Shown: positions 41,690 to 52,400 of the stretch, piece by piece
Numbering within the stretch: the stretch's first letter is position 1
How the letters are laid out: the number at the start of each line of letters is the position of its first letter
Origin: Echria macrotheca
Lineage: Eukaryota > Ascomycota > Sordariomycetes > Sordariales > Schizotheciaceae
Assembly (NCBI GenBank): GCA_030411725.1
Contig: MU839859.1
Span: 62,001-126,000, forward strand
Direction: 5' to 3'
Length of the DNA stretch: 64,000 nucleotides
Notes under the pieces: generated by a model
Seen by the model: the letters and a program-made list of their open reading frames with translations, nothing else
Told to the model about the DNA's origin: nothing
Database searches by the model: none
Program-made: the position numbers and the translations under genes

Positions 41690-42502
41690 TCACAGCCAAG
41701 TCCCAAAGAATCTCACGGCCTGCACAAAGGCCTCATCCATGGCCCACCTATCTTCTTTCCCTTCAGGATTGCCCCTGACTGCAAAGCCATGCGCCACCCC
41801 GCTGTACAGTGCGATGCTCCACACCTCTCCCTTTTTGCGCAAGATCTCCTCGGTCTGATGCCTCAGCTCGTTGGTAAAAATCAGGTCCCTCTCCCCCGCA
41901 GCCGCAATGCTCAGCGGGCCCCGCATATCCCAGAGCTCCTGTTCCGTCACGTAGCTCGGATGGGCCCCGAATCCCACGTCGATCTTGCCCTTGCCTGCAT
42001 CCAGGAAGCGGACCACATACTTGACGCCGACGCAGTAGCCCACAGCGCCAATCCGGGTGATGCCATGATGCTCGGAGCGCAGGTAGGCAATGGCGGAGCG
42101 AACGATGGGGTCGATTTCCGCAATGGTGTGAGGGTTCTTACCGTCAGAGCCTTTGGCAGCCCAGTCTCTGGTATGGTCGTCAGTCGGTTCGAGGTCGGCG
42201 AACGGCTTATGAAGGGGGAAGGGGTCGCCGTTGTAGATGTCGACGACGAGGGTCAGATAGCCGGCCGAGGCGAAGCGATCGGCGAGAAGCAGGTTGTTTT
42301 TGTGCATGCCGAGGATGTCAGGGATAAAGAGTATGGCGTGGTCTTTGGGCTTGGGGCTAGTGCCGGTGGCCGCACCGGACGAAGGCGGCGTTGCCAGGTA
42401 GGCAGAGATGGTTGTGTCGGGAATCTGTATGAGGGTTCCAGTGGTAGTACCGCTATGCTCGTAGCCGGTGCTACAGCACGCTGCGGGGGGTTTGGATGTC
42501 AT
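41690..42502 (-). CDS. Dienelactone hydrolase family protein
   Basis: Single exon, 270 residues, no signal peptide. The triad of the family is visible: nucleophile C157 in AVGYCVGVKY, D206 in AAGERDLIF and H238 in GVAHGFAVR. The opening AACCSTGYEHSGTTTG is the usual N-terminus of fungal members, and ILFIPDILGMHKNNLLLADRFASAGY forms the first strands. Bacterial relatives open dienelactones in chlorocatechol breakdown; fungal ones are mostly uncharacterised and may act on other lactones or esters. Its place beside secreted polymer-degrading enzymes may be coincidental. An intracellular location is expected. Confidence 0.92.
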   Translation of the reverse strand: MTSKPPAACCSTGYEHSGTTTGTLIQIPDTTISAYLATPPSSGAATGTSPKPKDHAILFIPDILGMHKNNLLLADRFASAGYLTLVVDIYNGDPFPLHKPFADLEPTDDHTRDWAAKGSDGKNPHTIAEIDPIVRSAIAYLRSEHHGITRIGAVGYCVGVKYVVRFLDAGKGKIDVGFGAHPSYVTEQELWDMRGPLSIAAAGERDLIFTNELRHQTEEILRKKGEVWSIALYSGVAHGFAVRGNPEGKEDRWAMDEAFVQAVRFFGTWL

Positions 42503-43205
42503 GGTTAAGAGATGTGCTTGGATGTAGCGCGTCGTCTACGGCTGTCGATGTGTGTTTTGAGAGTCGGGAGTGATTAGATGCCTAAGATTATGGGCCCTTA
42601 CTCTAGGTAGGACGCCAAAGGATGGTAGCCTCCTACTTATATAGCATTTTCTACGTAGCTTCTTTGTACTATGACGACTGCAGAGTCCTGAGCAGGTCGA
42701 CCCAATTCGATCGGTTTGGTGCCAGGTTCCGTGGCACCACACCAACTCCCACTGTCTGAGTTTGTGCGGGCCAGTCAAAACGCAACCATAAAGCCCAAAC
42801 TGCGGGTGTGCAATGACAGAGAGCAACCAGTGTAGGACAAGAGTTCGGCACGCTAAAGGAGCTGAATCAGCGCCGACGTCAGTGTGACAACAAAGCAGGA
42901 CGGCACGCATGCAGCCTACTAATCGCCCATATCGCGGCAGTTCCGCATTCTCCGAGTACCTTATCCGATAGACACCGATGTATACATCAGACTTGATGAC
43001 CATCAGGGCCAATGTGGAAAATGAAGACACTTAAGAGTGTCGGTTTGGGGTTTACGAGAGCTGTGGAGACGTACCTAACTGCACGAAATGGGTAGATAAA
43101 GCAAAGAATTTTTTCCCCTTCATTTCTCATTTGTCTGTTCTATCTGGGTAGAAAGGAAAATGATGCTTGTGGGTTCTAGCAACCCGCCCCGCTGTCCGGT
43201 TCCGC
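42503..43205. other. Intergenic stretch
   Basis: Upstream of the dienelactone hydrolase and downstream of the DUF7029-like gene. No supported feature. Confidence 0.5.
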
Positions 43206-44915
43206 TTAGCGGTTGGCCGGTGCCGTGACCATCTTAGCCTCCCTGATGCTAGGACAAGCCGAACCAGCCGGGTCGCTGCCTCCGCAGAAGCCCCCAATGG
43301 GAATCTGCTTGTTCAAAAAGGTGATGGGGTCCACAGGAAGCGGGACCGGAATAACCCCCCCTGCCTTAGCCCTGAGTCTGGCCCCGAAGGAGACACCCAG
43401 AGCAAAGTCCCCTTGGAACCCGTTCTCGTGTTCACCGCACGCGGAGCAGTTGGACGAGTGGATGTCCTTGAACGTGGAGGCAACGAACGGTGTCTTGGCG
43501 AAGACTTCGGCGGTGAAACTGGCAACGTCCAGGATATCCATGACCATGGCGACCGACGGGCGAAGAGAGGTCACCACTTCGGCGCCCTTGGACCCCAGGG
43601 CAATGGGACTGTCCGTGTCCCTCTGGAAGTTGGCTGTCCAGTCCTTGGCATTGACGAAGCCTGCGTTGTCCTGGCTTAACATGTCGATACTTAGCGTCGA
43701 GGATGCGGGGACAGTCATGCGCCCGCCTGTAGTGACGTCCAAGTCGCCGGCGATCGCTGCGATCTCGATGCCGAGACCAATTTCGTACTTTGGGCCCAGC
43801 TGAAGGATTTTCGGGATGAGAAGCCCCTGCGGTTCCAATGTGAACAGGGAAACCGATGTATTCAGGACGGGGATCCTGGTCGTCTCATTGACCTGGAGTC
43901 TCACGGTCGCCTGGGCGGTGAATGCCTGCGAAGTCGTCATGTCGAGCGATGCCACCTTCATTTGCCCCTTCTCGGCCTGGACTCGAACATGGAAGTTGAA
44001 AGCGCCGGTCGTCGAGCAGTTCTTGCAGGTTACAGTGCCGCCCGCGCCGTCTTCACCGAAAGGCTCAGTCTTGCCGCTGAGTTGGGCGTTAGCTGGGACT
44101 GTGATGCCCTTGTCCACGTCCAGAGGTGGCACGACTCCGGGTACGCTAGTGGCTATGGACCCCAGAGCTGCAGTTCCTTCGGTGAAGGCGGCAACCACTG
44201 CTGAGGCCACCTGGGGGACCTTGGACTCGACAAATCCAAGGGGGTCGTCCAAGAAGCCTCGACGACGGACCCGGCGGAGGTCGCCAACAGGGGTATTCGG
44301 TGGCGGCTTGCCGATCGTGAGGTCAAATGTGTGTGCAATGTTCTTCCAAGTCGTCTGCCGCACGTCTAACCAAATCATCTGGCCGTCGTTATCATATGAT
44401 AAGCGCGAGGCGTCAAACACGATCCGATCATCCGCGCCAGAGAGAGTCCGAGACCCACAATCCCTCGTCCCCAGTACCACGGTGAGGTGATGCTCGGGGT
44501 CCTGATTCACCCATTCCCAGATATCCAGTGCGTGATGCAAGTCGACGGGCTCTGCAAACTTGACTTTGAGCAATCCGCTACCGCCGGCGGGGCATTCGAT
44601 GCTCTGGATCGCGCCGTCATCGATCATGTGCTCCAGATTGACGATGTTCTCGGTCCGGCCGGGCATAGCGACTTTAAACTGAGCCAGCAGCATGCCGTCC
44701 TCATCACCCCAGTGAAAAGACTCTTCTCCCCTGAACTCCAGAGCTGCCCGTCGGTCAATGCTGCGCTTCTCGGTGGATCGGCGGGCGGTCCGGACAGGCT
44801 TGAGCACCAAGCTGCCGGGCGGCGCTGCGTCGCGGGGATATGCCGCAACGGTGGTGTCGAACATGAATGCCAGCATCAAACCGACGGAGAAAAGATGGGA
44901 AACCCCCGCCATCAT
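43206..44915 (-). CDS. Secreted DUF7029-like protein
   Basis: Single exon, 569 residues from the ATG at 44915 (a second ATG follows directly). The N-terminus HLFSVGLMLAFMFDTTVAAYP is a signal peptide. Residues about 70-190 follow the fungal DUF7029 pattern: VNLEHMIDDGAIQSIECP, LDIWEWVNQDPEHHLTVVLG, DCG, and TTWKNIAHTFDLTIG. The C-terminal half is strand-rich with two CxxC pairs (CKNCS, CSAC) and ends in a Cys/Gly loop (GGFCGG, GSACPSIREAK). No glycosidase signature or GPI-type tail was found. Function unknown; an extracellular or wall-bound role is inferred. A TATATA box on this strand lies near 45081. Confidence 0.7.
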   Translation of the reverse strand: MMAGVSHLFSVGLMLAFMFDTTVAAYPRDAAPPGSLVLKPVRTARRSTEKRSIDRRAALEFRGEESFHWGDEDGMLLAQFKVAMPGRTENIVNLEHMIDDGAIQSIECPAGGSGLLKVKFAEPVDLHHALDIWEWVNQDPEHHLTVVLGTRDCGSRTLSGADDRIVFDASRLSYDNDGQMIWLDVRQTTWKNIAHTFDLTIGKPPPNTPVGDLRRVRRRGFLDDPLGFVESKVPQVASAVVAAFTEGTAALGSIATSVPGVVPPLDVDKGITVPANAQLSGKTEPFGEDGAGGTVTCKNCSTTGAFNFHVRVQAEKGQMKVASLDMTTSQAFTAQATVRLQVNETTRIPVLNTSVSLFTLEPQGLLIPKILQLGPKYEIGLGIEIAAIAGDLDVTTGGRMTVPASSTLSIDMLSQDNAGFVNAKDWTANFQRDTDSPIALGSKGAEVVTSLRPSVAMVMDILDVASFTAEVFAKTPFVASTFKDIHSSNCSACGEHENGFQGDFALGVSFGARLRAKAGGVIPVPLPVDPITFLNKQIPIGGFCGGSDPAGSACPSIREAKMVTAPANR

Positions 44916-47687
44916 ATCCAGAACAGAACCACGGAAAAGAAACCATGTGTCTCGAGGTAGAAATACAAGGGTTGAACCAAATAAACGCAAAAGGGCGATG
45001 GAAAAGAAAGTGATGCGATCGATGTGCTGCAAGACAATTTCAAATCGGCAACCCGTGGATCAACAAGATAGGTAGGTACATATATAGTATCTGGGCGGTC
45101 GTTGGTGGTGCTGTTGCCTGCTCCCGTTTTGTCGTGCCCAGGCCGTTTTAGGAGATCCGAGATGGGATGCGAGGTAGGCCGCGATGATGGCCGTCCTCGT
45201 CTCCTGGCGGGGATGTGCTTCAAGCGGAGGAGGCTTGGCCCGGGGCCGACGAGCTGTTGCCCATCGCCAAGCTCTGAAGTTTCTATTTACCAACCTCCTG
45301 GTTTCCTTCCTGCCTTTCTCTGCAGGTGGTGCACATGAGCTGCATAACAACATGGGACAAATCGTAAAGCTTCGGGCTGTTGGGGTATGTTGCTGCGCTT
45401 AGCTACTACCCCTGTCGGGAGGAGGAATAACCTTTGGTTTCGCAGAGTAGTCCCAGGCGCCTGGGCGCCTGATGGGATTGGCCACTCGGCACCCGTCGTC
45501 TCAAATGTCGAGACAGCTGGAACCAACAGCAAGTACACAAGTCCCCCGCAGATTTAGCCGCGCAAGGCGACCAATCGAATGCATACATGTAGGTGCTATT
45601 CCAGCACTTGACAATCTTAAATTCAGGTACCGATGCAGTCGGAATGTTCCTCCTGTGAGCAGTGGCCAGAGCAACCCTGAAAGTGATGAAACGGCTGTCG
45701 GTGGGCGCTGGAAGGAAAAGACAGCCGATTCAGGTGTCTACTGTGGCAATGACTTTGAAGGTTGCCTTGGACCGGAGCTGGATGTGCGGCCTGCTGTAAG
45801 AGGGCGGGGCGCTTAAAGACCCCCCACCCCCTGGAAACTCGCAGGGAGGAATGTTTCGTTCAGGGCGTAGGATCACTTGAGGTCGAAGAATGAAATTAGG
45901 AAAGGGTTAGGATAGAGCAGCCCAGGCTCTTGCCTGCCCTTGATGGGCTTGAAGTTGGTTCACAGGGCTGACTAGCGCCAAGACCAAGTGTTCCAGGTTA
46001 CCAACTTTTTGGGCTTCAAGGAGCCGGCAGGGGCCGACCGCATGGCCATTGAAAATGTTGCATCGCTCTAGGTAGACATAAGATGAGGAGTCCAAGGGCA
46101 GTGTGAGCCAATGGCATGGCAGTTTTAAAGTCGAGGCAAGCAGGAGATCCCCGCCCTCTAGGAATATTTCTAGGACTTGCTGGTCAGCCTCGTCAATCTC
46201 AGCTGATGATCGGCCGGGATCGGCCTCAATTACATTGTCATGCTAGTCTTAGGATATGTCGGTGCCCCCAAGTTCCTTGGCTCAGACGTCGACTTGCCCA
46301 GGCGCTGGGCGAAACGTACCTCCCTTCAACTTGAACCACCTGTCGGGCTACTGCTCCTCCTCGCTATCATCGTCGGCGGGAAATGCTTAGATGGGTCTTG
46401 CAATAATTGGAACCACCGACAGTGTTGGTTCTTTCTGGCGGGCCCTTAGGTAAAGCTTTTTGTTTTTTACTATTCAGTTCTAACTGGGTAGTAGATTGCT
46501 AGGTAGCTGGGATAAGATTACCTCAAAGGATTGCTGGTAACTTCGCCGTTATTTTCTAGCCTACCTACTTTAAAGGAGGAAGCGGTGTCGAAAATCAGTG
46601 GGGTGTTCAATCCAACGTCTAACTTGAATGTATTCTACCCCGAGGCTAGCTAACACCATCGTTAAACGGGAAGCGGCGTACAGCGGCCTTCGGTTTAGGT
46701 ATAGGGAAAGTTTACATTAAAGACACTGCCTGGCTCTTGCTTTAAGCTCTGAAGCAGGTGCAAAATATACCATGAATTTGTTCTTGGGGTGCCTAATGGA
46801 TTCCTCGAATGTAAAGAATCCTCGACTGTCGAACGTGGTGAGCTGGTACGAGTCTCCGCGCGGAGAATTAACGGCGGAGATCATCGCTTCAAACGAGGTG
46901 TCTGATAGCAGGGACTAGGGCATTTGATTTGGGTGGGTGTCTGTGAATCTGTTGGTAATCTTGCTCGCTCAAGTGGTAGCATCGACCGTGCCGTTCCCCT
47001 ACGCATCGGTGAAGGATACCCTGCTCAGCCATCCGCTTATTCGGGCGGTTATATCGACTGTGTCCCTTCGCTACATGTAGATCGACGAACTCTGGCCTTT
47101 TTGGTTAAAGCTTACCTGCTCCTTAGGTAGCTTACCAAATTGTTTTCAAAACTATTATTGCGTCTCCCTAAATACGTTTTTTTTTTCTTTTTTTCTTTTC
47201 AAATCGCCCTTGAGGATTTTTATTGGGCGTATTACGCGACAGATACCCTGTTGTTGCATTTTCTAAAAGCCTGATCTGGGGCTTTTACCTGCAAAATCTT
47301 TGTAGCAAAGCCCTTCCCAAATGGTTACCCAGAGTCCGTCGATTTAACGGAGCACACAGTCGATCTAACCGGCCTGGTCTTATTATGCCTGTTCATCGTT
47401 CCTGGTCTCTCATAGGTTGTCCGGGGCAATTTCAGAAGCTGGAGGCGGCCCGAGGTGAAGACCCCCTGCAACCGGTCACTGCGGTCAGACACCCACATGG
47501 CCGGGGTTAGACGCCACCAACAAAGTTCTTTTCCAGTGTGACGGATGCGCATGAGAACGGGAACCGTCATCCATGCCCTCTTGCTGGGACAAGTGAACAT
47601 CCACTCTACAAATGGATTTTCGCGGCCTTCATCTTCCTCCACTTCGTGACCCCCCTTGCCCGTTCGCCGAATGCCGACAACGTTGTA
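44916..47687. other. Gene-poor 2.8-kb stretch
   Basis: No gene that I can support. Contains a perfect 14-bp palindrome at 46853-46866, T-rich tracts (about 46457-46470 and 47177-47204) and TACCTA words. The frame at 46240-46449 has one hydrophobic run but no start context or family pattern. Confidence 0.45.
46853..46866. repeat. Perfect 14-bp palindrome
   Basis: TCTCCGCGCGGAGA, self-complementary without spacer. GC-rich palindromes of this size can bind Zn2Cys6 regulators, which read CGG half sites, but there is no gene close enough to link it with. Confidence 0.55.
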
Positions 47688-48959
47688 ATGGACGGTCGTC
47701 CTGCGACGTCGACTCTCGGGCCGGCCGTTCCCACTGTGCCGCCCGTTCCGCCCGGCGCGAATGGTTCTTATGCCGATGGACCCGACGCTGATGTTGGGGA
47801 TGGCCTCATGATTGTCGCCTGGGTCTTCTGGTCACTGGCTAGTGTGGTCCTGATGTCGAGGTTGGTAGCTGCTATCGCCTTCGTGAACCAGCTGCGACCA
47901 TCGGAGTACCTCATGATGGCTGCTTACGTAGGTTACCCTCCTGTTCCCTGGTTTTCCTTTCCATCGCTATCCAGTTTCGTTATGCGTATACACATCATCC
48001 GCTATTCTAACACGAGGAAACTATACATGATAGCTCTGCGCGACCGTTCAGAACGCTCTCATTACCATCTCGCTCCGGGACGGCCTCGGTCATCATACCT
48101 GGTTCCTCACGCCCGACCAGATCGACGCTTCCCTCCGCTTCGGTTGCTACACGCAGGGCTGGTCTATCGCTGCAGCTAGTCTGGCGCGCATCTCATGCTG
48201 CGTCTTCCTCCTCGGATTCGTTAGCCAGTTCCAACGTCACCGTTGGTCGCTGTGGACTCTCCTTGTCCTACAGGTTCTCACCGGCGTGCTCATCATCATC
48301 GTCATTTATGTGACGCCGCCGACTATGCCGCTTGTCGTACTTGTCGCTACGTACGTTCAGTGCGGCTTCGCTACCTTGACGGACTTGTACTTGGCCATTA
48401 TTCCATGGTTCATTTTCTGGTCTCTTCAGAAGCCGCTTCTCCAGAAGATCGGCTTAGTAGCTTTGTTCAGCTGCAGTGTCTTGTCTGTTTTCCCTGACCT
48501 ATGTCAAGGTTTATGCCTGGTTGAATGCTGCTAATAGGTGGTATAGCGCCGTCGTCGCGTCTCTAGTCAAGTTGGCCATTGCACACCGCTTGGAGGCCTT
48601 CGACGACCCCGTCTGTGAGACCCCCCCATCGTCACCTCTCCTTCTTCAGCGCAATGCCATGACTAATCCGGCTTGCAGGGAACCTTGTCGGTTTGACCGT
48701 TTGGGTCGTCCTGGAAGGATATGTCATCATCATCTGCGGAAGTATCCCGATGCTGAGACCATTCTTCCGTTTGGTCGGAGCTGGCAAATCACGACAAGAC
48801 CATCTACCAAATAATGCCGAGCATTTTCGTGGCTCGAGGGGATACACGTTCAGGATACAAGGAGAAACACCCGGAGCCCAGTTAGAACGCGTCAAAGTCG
48901 CGCGAAATGGTCACTGGGACGACGGACAAGGGTCAGAACGGCGTGCGTCGTCGAGCTGA
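47688..48959 (+). CDS. PTH11-like / fungal rhodopsin-domain seven-helix membrane protein
   Basis: Four exons: 47688-47927, 48034-48482, 48538-48614, 48679-48959; 348 residues. Extracellular N-terminus rich in P and G (about 45 residues), then helix 1 (GLMIVAWVFWSLASVVLMSRL), helix 2 region ending LMMAAY, CATVQNALITISLRDGLGHH, AAASLARISCCVFLLGFV, WTLLVLQVLTGVLIIIVIY, the signature TYVQCGFATLTDLYLAIIPWFIFWSLQKPLLQK, SAVVASLVKLAIAHRLEAF, and DPVWNLVGLTVWVVLEGYVIIICGSIPMLRPFF. The 55-bp second intron (GTCTGT...GCTAATAG) is the only one that restores the conserved order. The family includes PTH11-like receptors for surface sensing, but most members have no known ligand. C-terminal tail is polar and short. 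Confidence 0.82.
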
Positions 48960-49423
48960 AATGCCTAGCTGGCAATCCTAAACAAAACGGAGAACATCTC
49001 GCAGGCACGGATGAGAAGAGGACACAAATATTATTCATCGTATGCAGCCACATGGTGACCAGATAGGAGCCACCAAAATTGCAAGCAGTCACGTAACCTC
49101 GGCATTTTCTACTGATTGAAAGACGGTTCTGCAGCCTGTGACCACCTCCCATCAAGTACTGCAAAGAGGTCGAGGTCGAGGTCGGGCTTTATTTGGAAGC
49201 CAAACACCTGATCACGGAAGCGGGAAGATTCGAGGTTGTTTCTTTGTAAAAGTCAGCGAGGATCGATTCTGCTAATGGTATCCACGAGCGGGCTTCCAGA
49301 GTGGCCCTTATGAACCCAACTTGTATGGAGGAGTGGTGTTGAAATGAGAACCATGTACCGCTTGAAGTACCCTCATCGTCTTGCGATTGGTACTATCCTG
49401 GAGCCAGGAATGCAAGTCAGTAT
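48960..49423. other. Convergent intergenic stretch
   Basis: Between the 3' ends of the PTH11-like and MYND genes. A GAGGTCGAGGTCGAGGTCGG microrepeat lies at about 49167-49186. Nothing else. Confidence 0.5.
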
Positions 49424-52400
49424 CTACTGAATCGTACACCAGCCCCTCGTCTCGTTCCCCAAAGGCTCACTCTGCTCTCTGCCAGTGATTTCATCTTCTC
49501 CGCCTAGGTGTTCCAGCGCAGGGTAAAAACCTTCTTCATCACTCCCCTCCCCTTCATCACATTCATACTGGATTCTACTCATGTCGCGCGTGTCATGCTC
49601 GCCACTAGAACCGTCCTCAACATCTCCAGACACAGTTCGCCGAGCCTCTGATACCGCCCTCAGCACCGCCCTCACACGTTCATTGACCGGCTCTCCATAC
49701 CACTGGTCAGCCATCTCATGGAGTCTCCCCACCCTCAGCGCCCAATCGACTTCCGCAGTTCGGACACCCTGTAGGAAGATCCTCTTGTAGAAGGCATGCA
49801 GGTCCAGTCGCGTCCTGGCGTTCAGTCCCGCGTCAAATCCATACTCGATGGCTGCACGGGAGATGCTGGGTGCCAGAGATAATACATTTGCCCCCTCGAC
49901 CGCCAGGAACTGCCTCAGTCGCCAGACCGATGGACGCGGAAACCTCTGGTCGCGTTCGGCCCCCCCAGGATATGAGAGAAACTCCCTCAGATCAGGGAAC
50001 TGAAAGTCGATTGACTCTCCATAGGCAGCTCGGCCGTCGTGGTTGCCGTACGTATCGAATAGGTCCATAAGCGTGCCCGCTTCCCATGCTTTCCAGAACT
50101 GCTCGAACGAGCAAGTCGGGAAATCGGCAGGCATAAAGTGCGTGCTTCCCAAGCTGGCGTAATAGTCCCGTATGGGTCGGTTGCCGAACAGCAGTTGCGT
50201 ATAAAAATTGGCCAGGGAGGACTCGCTCTGTGGACTTGGACACACCGCGAAGCCGAAGTCGTACCACAGGTCGAGGTTCGGCATCGTCGGCGGGGGGTGG
50301 GCAGAGCTGAGCAATACAGCGAGGAAGATAAAGCAGTTTTGCTTCGCCCAGGGAATGAGGCACTCGACTGGCGTGCTCTGATCTGAGGGTGAGAGGTACG
50401 GGCGCGCGTTGGCAATCATCCGTTGAACGTGGAGTTCCGGGTCGTCTTCGTCACGCACCACTCTGTGCGATTCGTCTAGGACGTGCCTGTTGCGGAGGAA
50501 CCAGGGGTAGTACCCCCCGCGAGAGCCCTCTGGATAAGCGGAAAACGTCTCGATTATCTTTCCCGTCAGGATCCCCTCCATCCTCCAGCTGTGCATCTCG
50601 GCAGCAGTGACGTCGAATACCTTGAAGATGCCTTGGTACAGCCCACAGAGGTGGGACTCCTCAGTCTTGTTTCTGCAGCGGGTGAAACCAAAATCTTCTC
50701 GCACCTGCGGATCCTCTGGGAGATTGTCAGCGTAGCAGTCCCTCTGCAGGATGTCGGCAGTGGTTATGGCCCCCCGGCTGCAGACGAACTTGTGCGAGTA
50801 GATGTCGGCTTCTTCACACGACAGACTGCAGTACCATCCCCCATGGCATCTAGAGCACCTTCTTGTCGTCCTTTTCTCGCAGTCCAAATTCCCGCAATGC
50901 CCTCCGTGTGTCTCTGTGCTGGTCTCGATCTCCTTGTCCACGCTCGATACCGTGGCTGTGTCCTCGGCTACATCCTCCGTGCCACGTTCCGTAGCTTGGA
51001 AGAGAGCATCCAGCCGTTGGTTGTCCAGGTATCTCAGCACAGTGTCAGTCAGGCCCGGCCGCTCGTACGTGGGCATGGTGGTGTGGGTGGATGATGGGCC
51101 AATGGTCGACTCTTTTGCCAATGGCAGGGCACCGGCGGTACCCTGGAGTATCTCGGTCGTCAGCAGCGCTTCCAGTGCGCGAACCGTGTCGACGATTTTG
51201 CTCATCTCCTCCGGTCCGCAACCCTCGAAACCGGGAAGCCCCCACAGGTTGTATAATTTGCCATGGCAGCCCCGCGTTTTGAAGCCCTGGAAGATATCGA
51301 GAAAGCTCCAGCAGAGGAAACAGCTTCGCTTGCTGCAGCCGAAATAGGGAACCATTCTCTCACCACTTGGGGCAGCCACGATGCAGTGCTGTAGAAGCTT
51401 CATCTCTGCATGAACCTCCCAGGTCGGCGATCTCAGCTTGTCAAACTCCTGGCACACCTTCGCCCTGGTCCATTTTGCTTTTTTTCCGTTGGACCCTAAC
51501 AAGCTCTGGACTTGGCCGTCCGTCAGGGGCTGTCCCAGCTGCCTAAATATCCGGGCCACACTCCATGGTTCGCTAGCAGCCGAAGCGGCCTTCTTAGCCC
51601 TGGCTCCATCCGCTTTACGCTCGGCGAGGGCAGTGATCTCAATGTTCGCAAACCCCTCCAGCTTCTCTGCGGCCGCAACCAGCGCGTGGAACGAGGTTCT
51701 GGGTCTCCCAAGATAACCAAGAGCGGTTCTGAGGCTGGCGCCGGCAGGGATATCAAGATCCTCAAAATCGCCGGACGAAAACATCTTGTAGACCGCGTGG
51801 GCGCGTGTGACCAGCGCGTCGTTCCTGCTGGCCGTCGATGGATGGTGGCCAAAAACGAGGACGCACAGATTGCCGAGCTCCGAGTCCAGAGCAGGGGGTA
51901 CAGGTTGGGCGTGTCGGGAGGGCGTGTCGAGGTCTTGTTGGTACCGCTTGAGGAGCTGCCTCACTTCGACGAGGTATCCCTGAATCCTGGATTCGCTGTG
52001 CGCGACGAGTTCGGCCCAAAGCGCGTCTTTGCTCCCGCCATCATGGGTTGATGTCGCTATCTGCCGTAACAGGGATTGTACGCGTTCAAGGAATTCCATG
52101 TCAGTCGCTCGGAACTTGTCGTTTTTTGCGACAGTGACCTTGACGCGGTCTGGGGCAACGGACATGGCCGTGGCAGCGACATGTCTGCCGCCCTTTTGAT
52201 CGGCGATCAGCTCGGCGAGCCTGTCTAGGAATCGTCGCCGCAAGCGACCGGCTTCAAGATCCGTGGGAGGTGAGGCTTTAACCGAGCTGCAGTCCATCTC
52301 ATCAGGACCTTGGGCATCATCATCCTGCTCACCATCATCCTCGAACTGGGTCGGCGGCTCGACTTGGCCTTGATGTCGCAGTCGCAGAAGCTTCGTCAGG

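Noticed and set aside
41504..42508. 334-codon plus-strand frame
   Set aside because: Antisense to the dienelactone hydrolase whose catalytic triad is intact.
43816..44490. 224-codon plus-strand frame
   Set aside because: Shadow of the DUF7029-like gene on the opposite strand.
46240..46449. Small frame with a hydrophobic run (LLLLLAIIVGG)
   Set aside because: No good start, no signal-peptide position, no family pattern.
48470..48560. Frameshift making the PTH11-like gene a pseudogene
   Set aside because: A 55-bp intron with GCTAAT branch and AG restores the frame and the family sequence.
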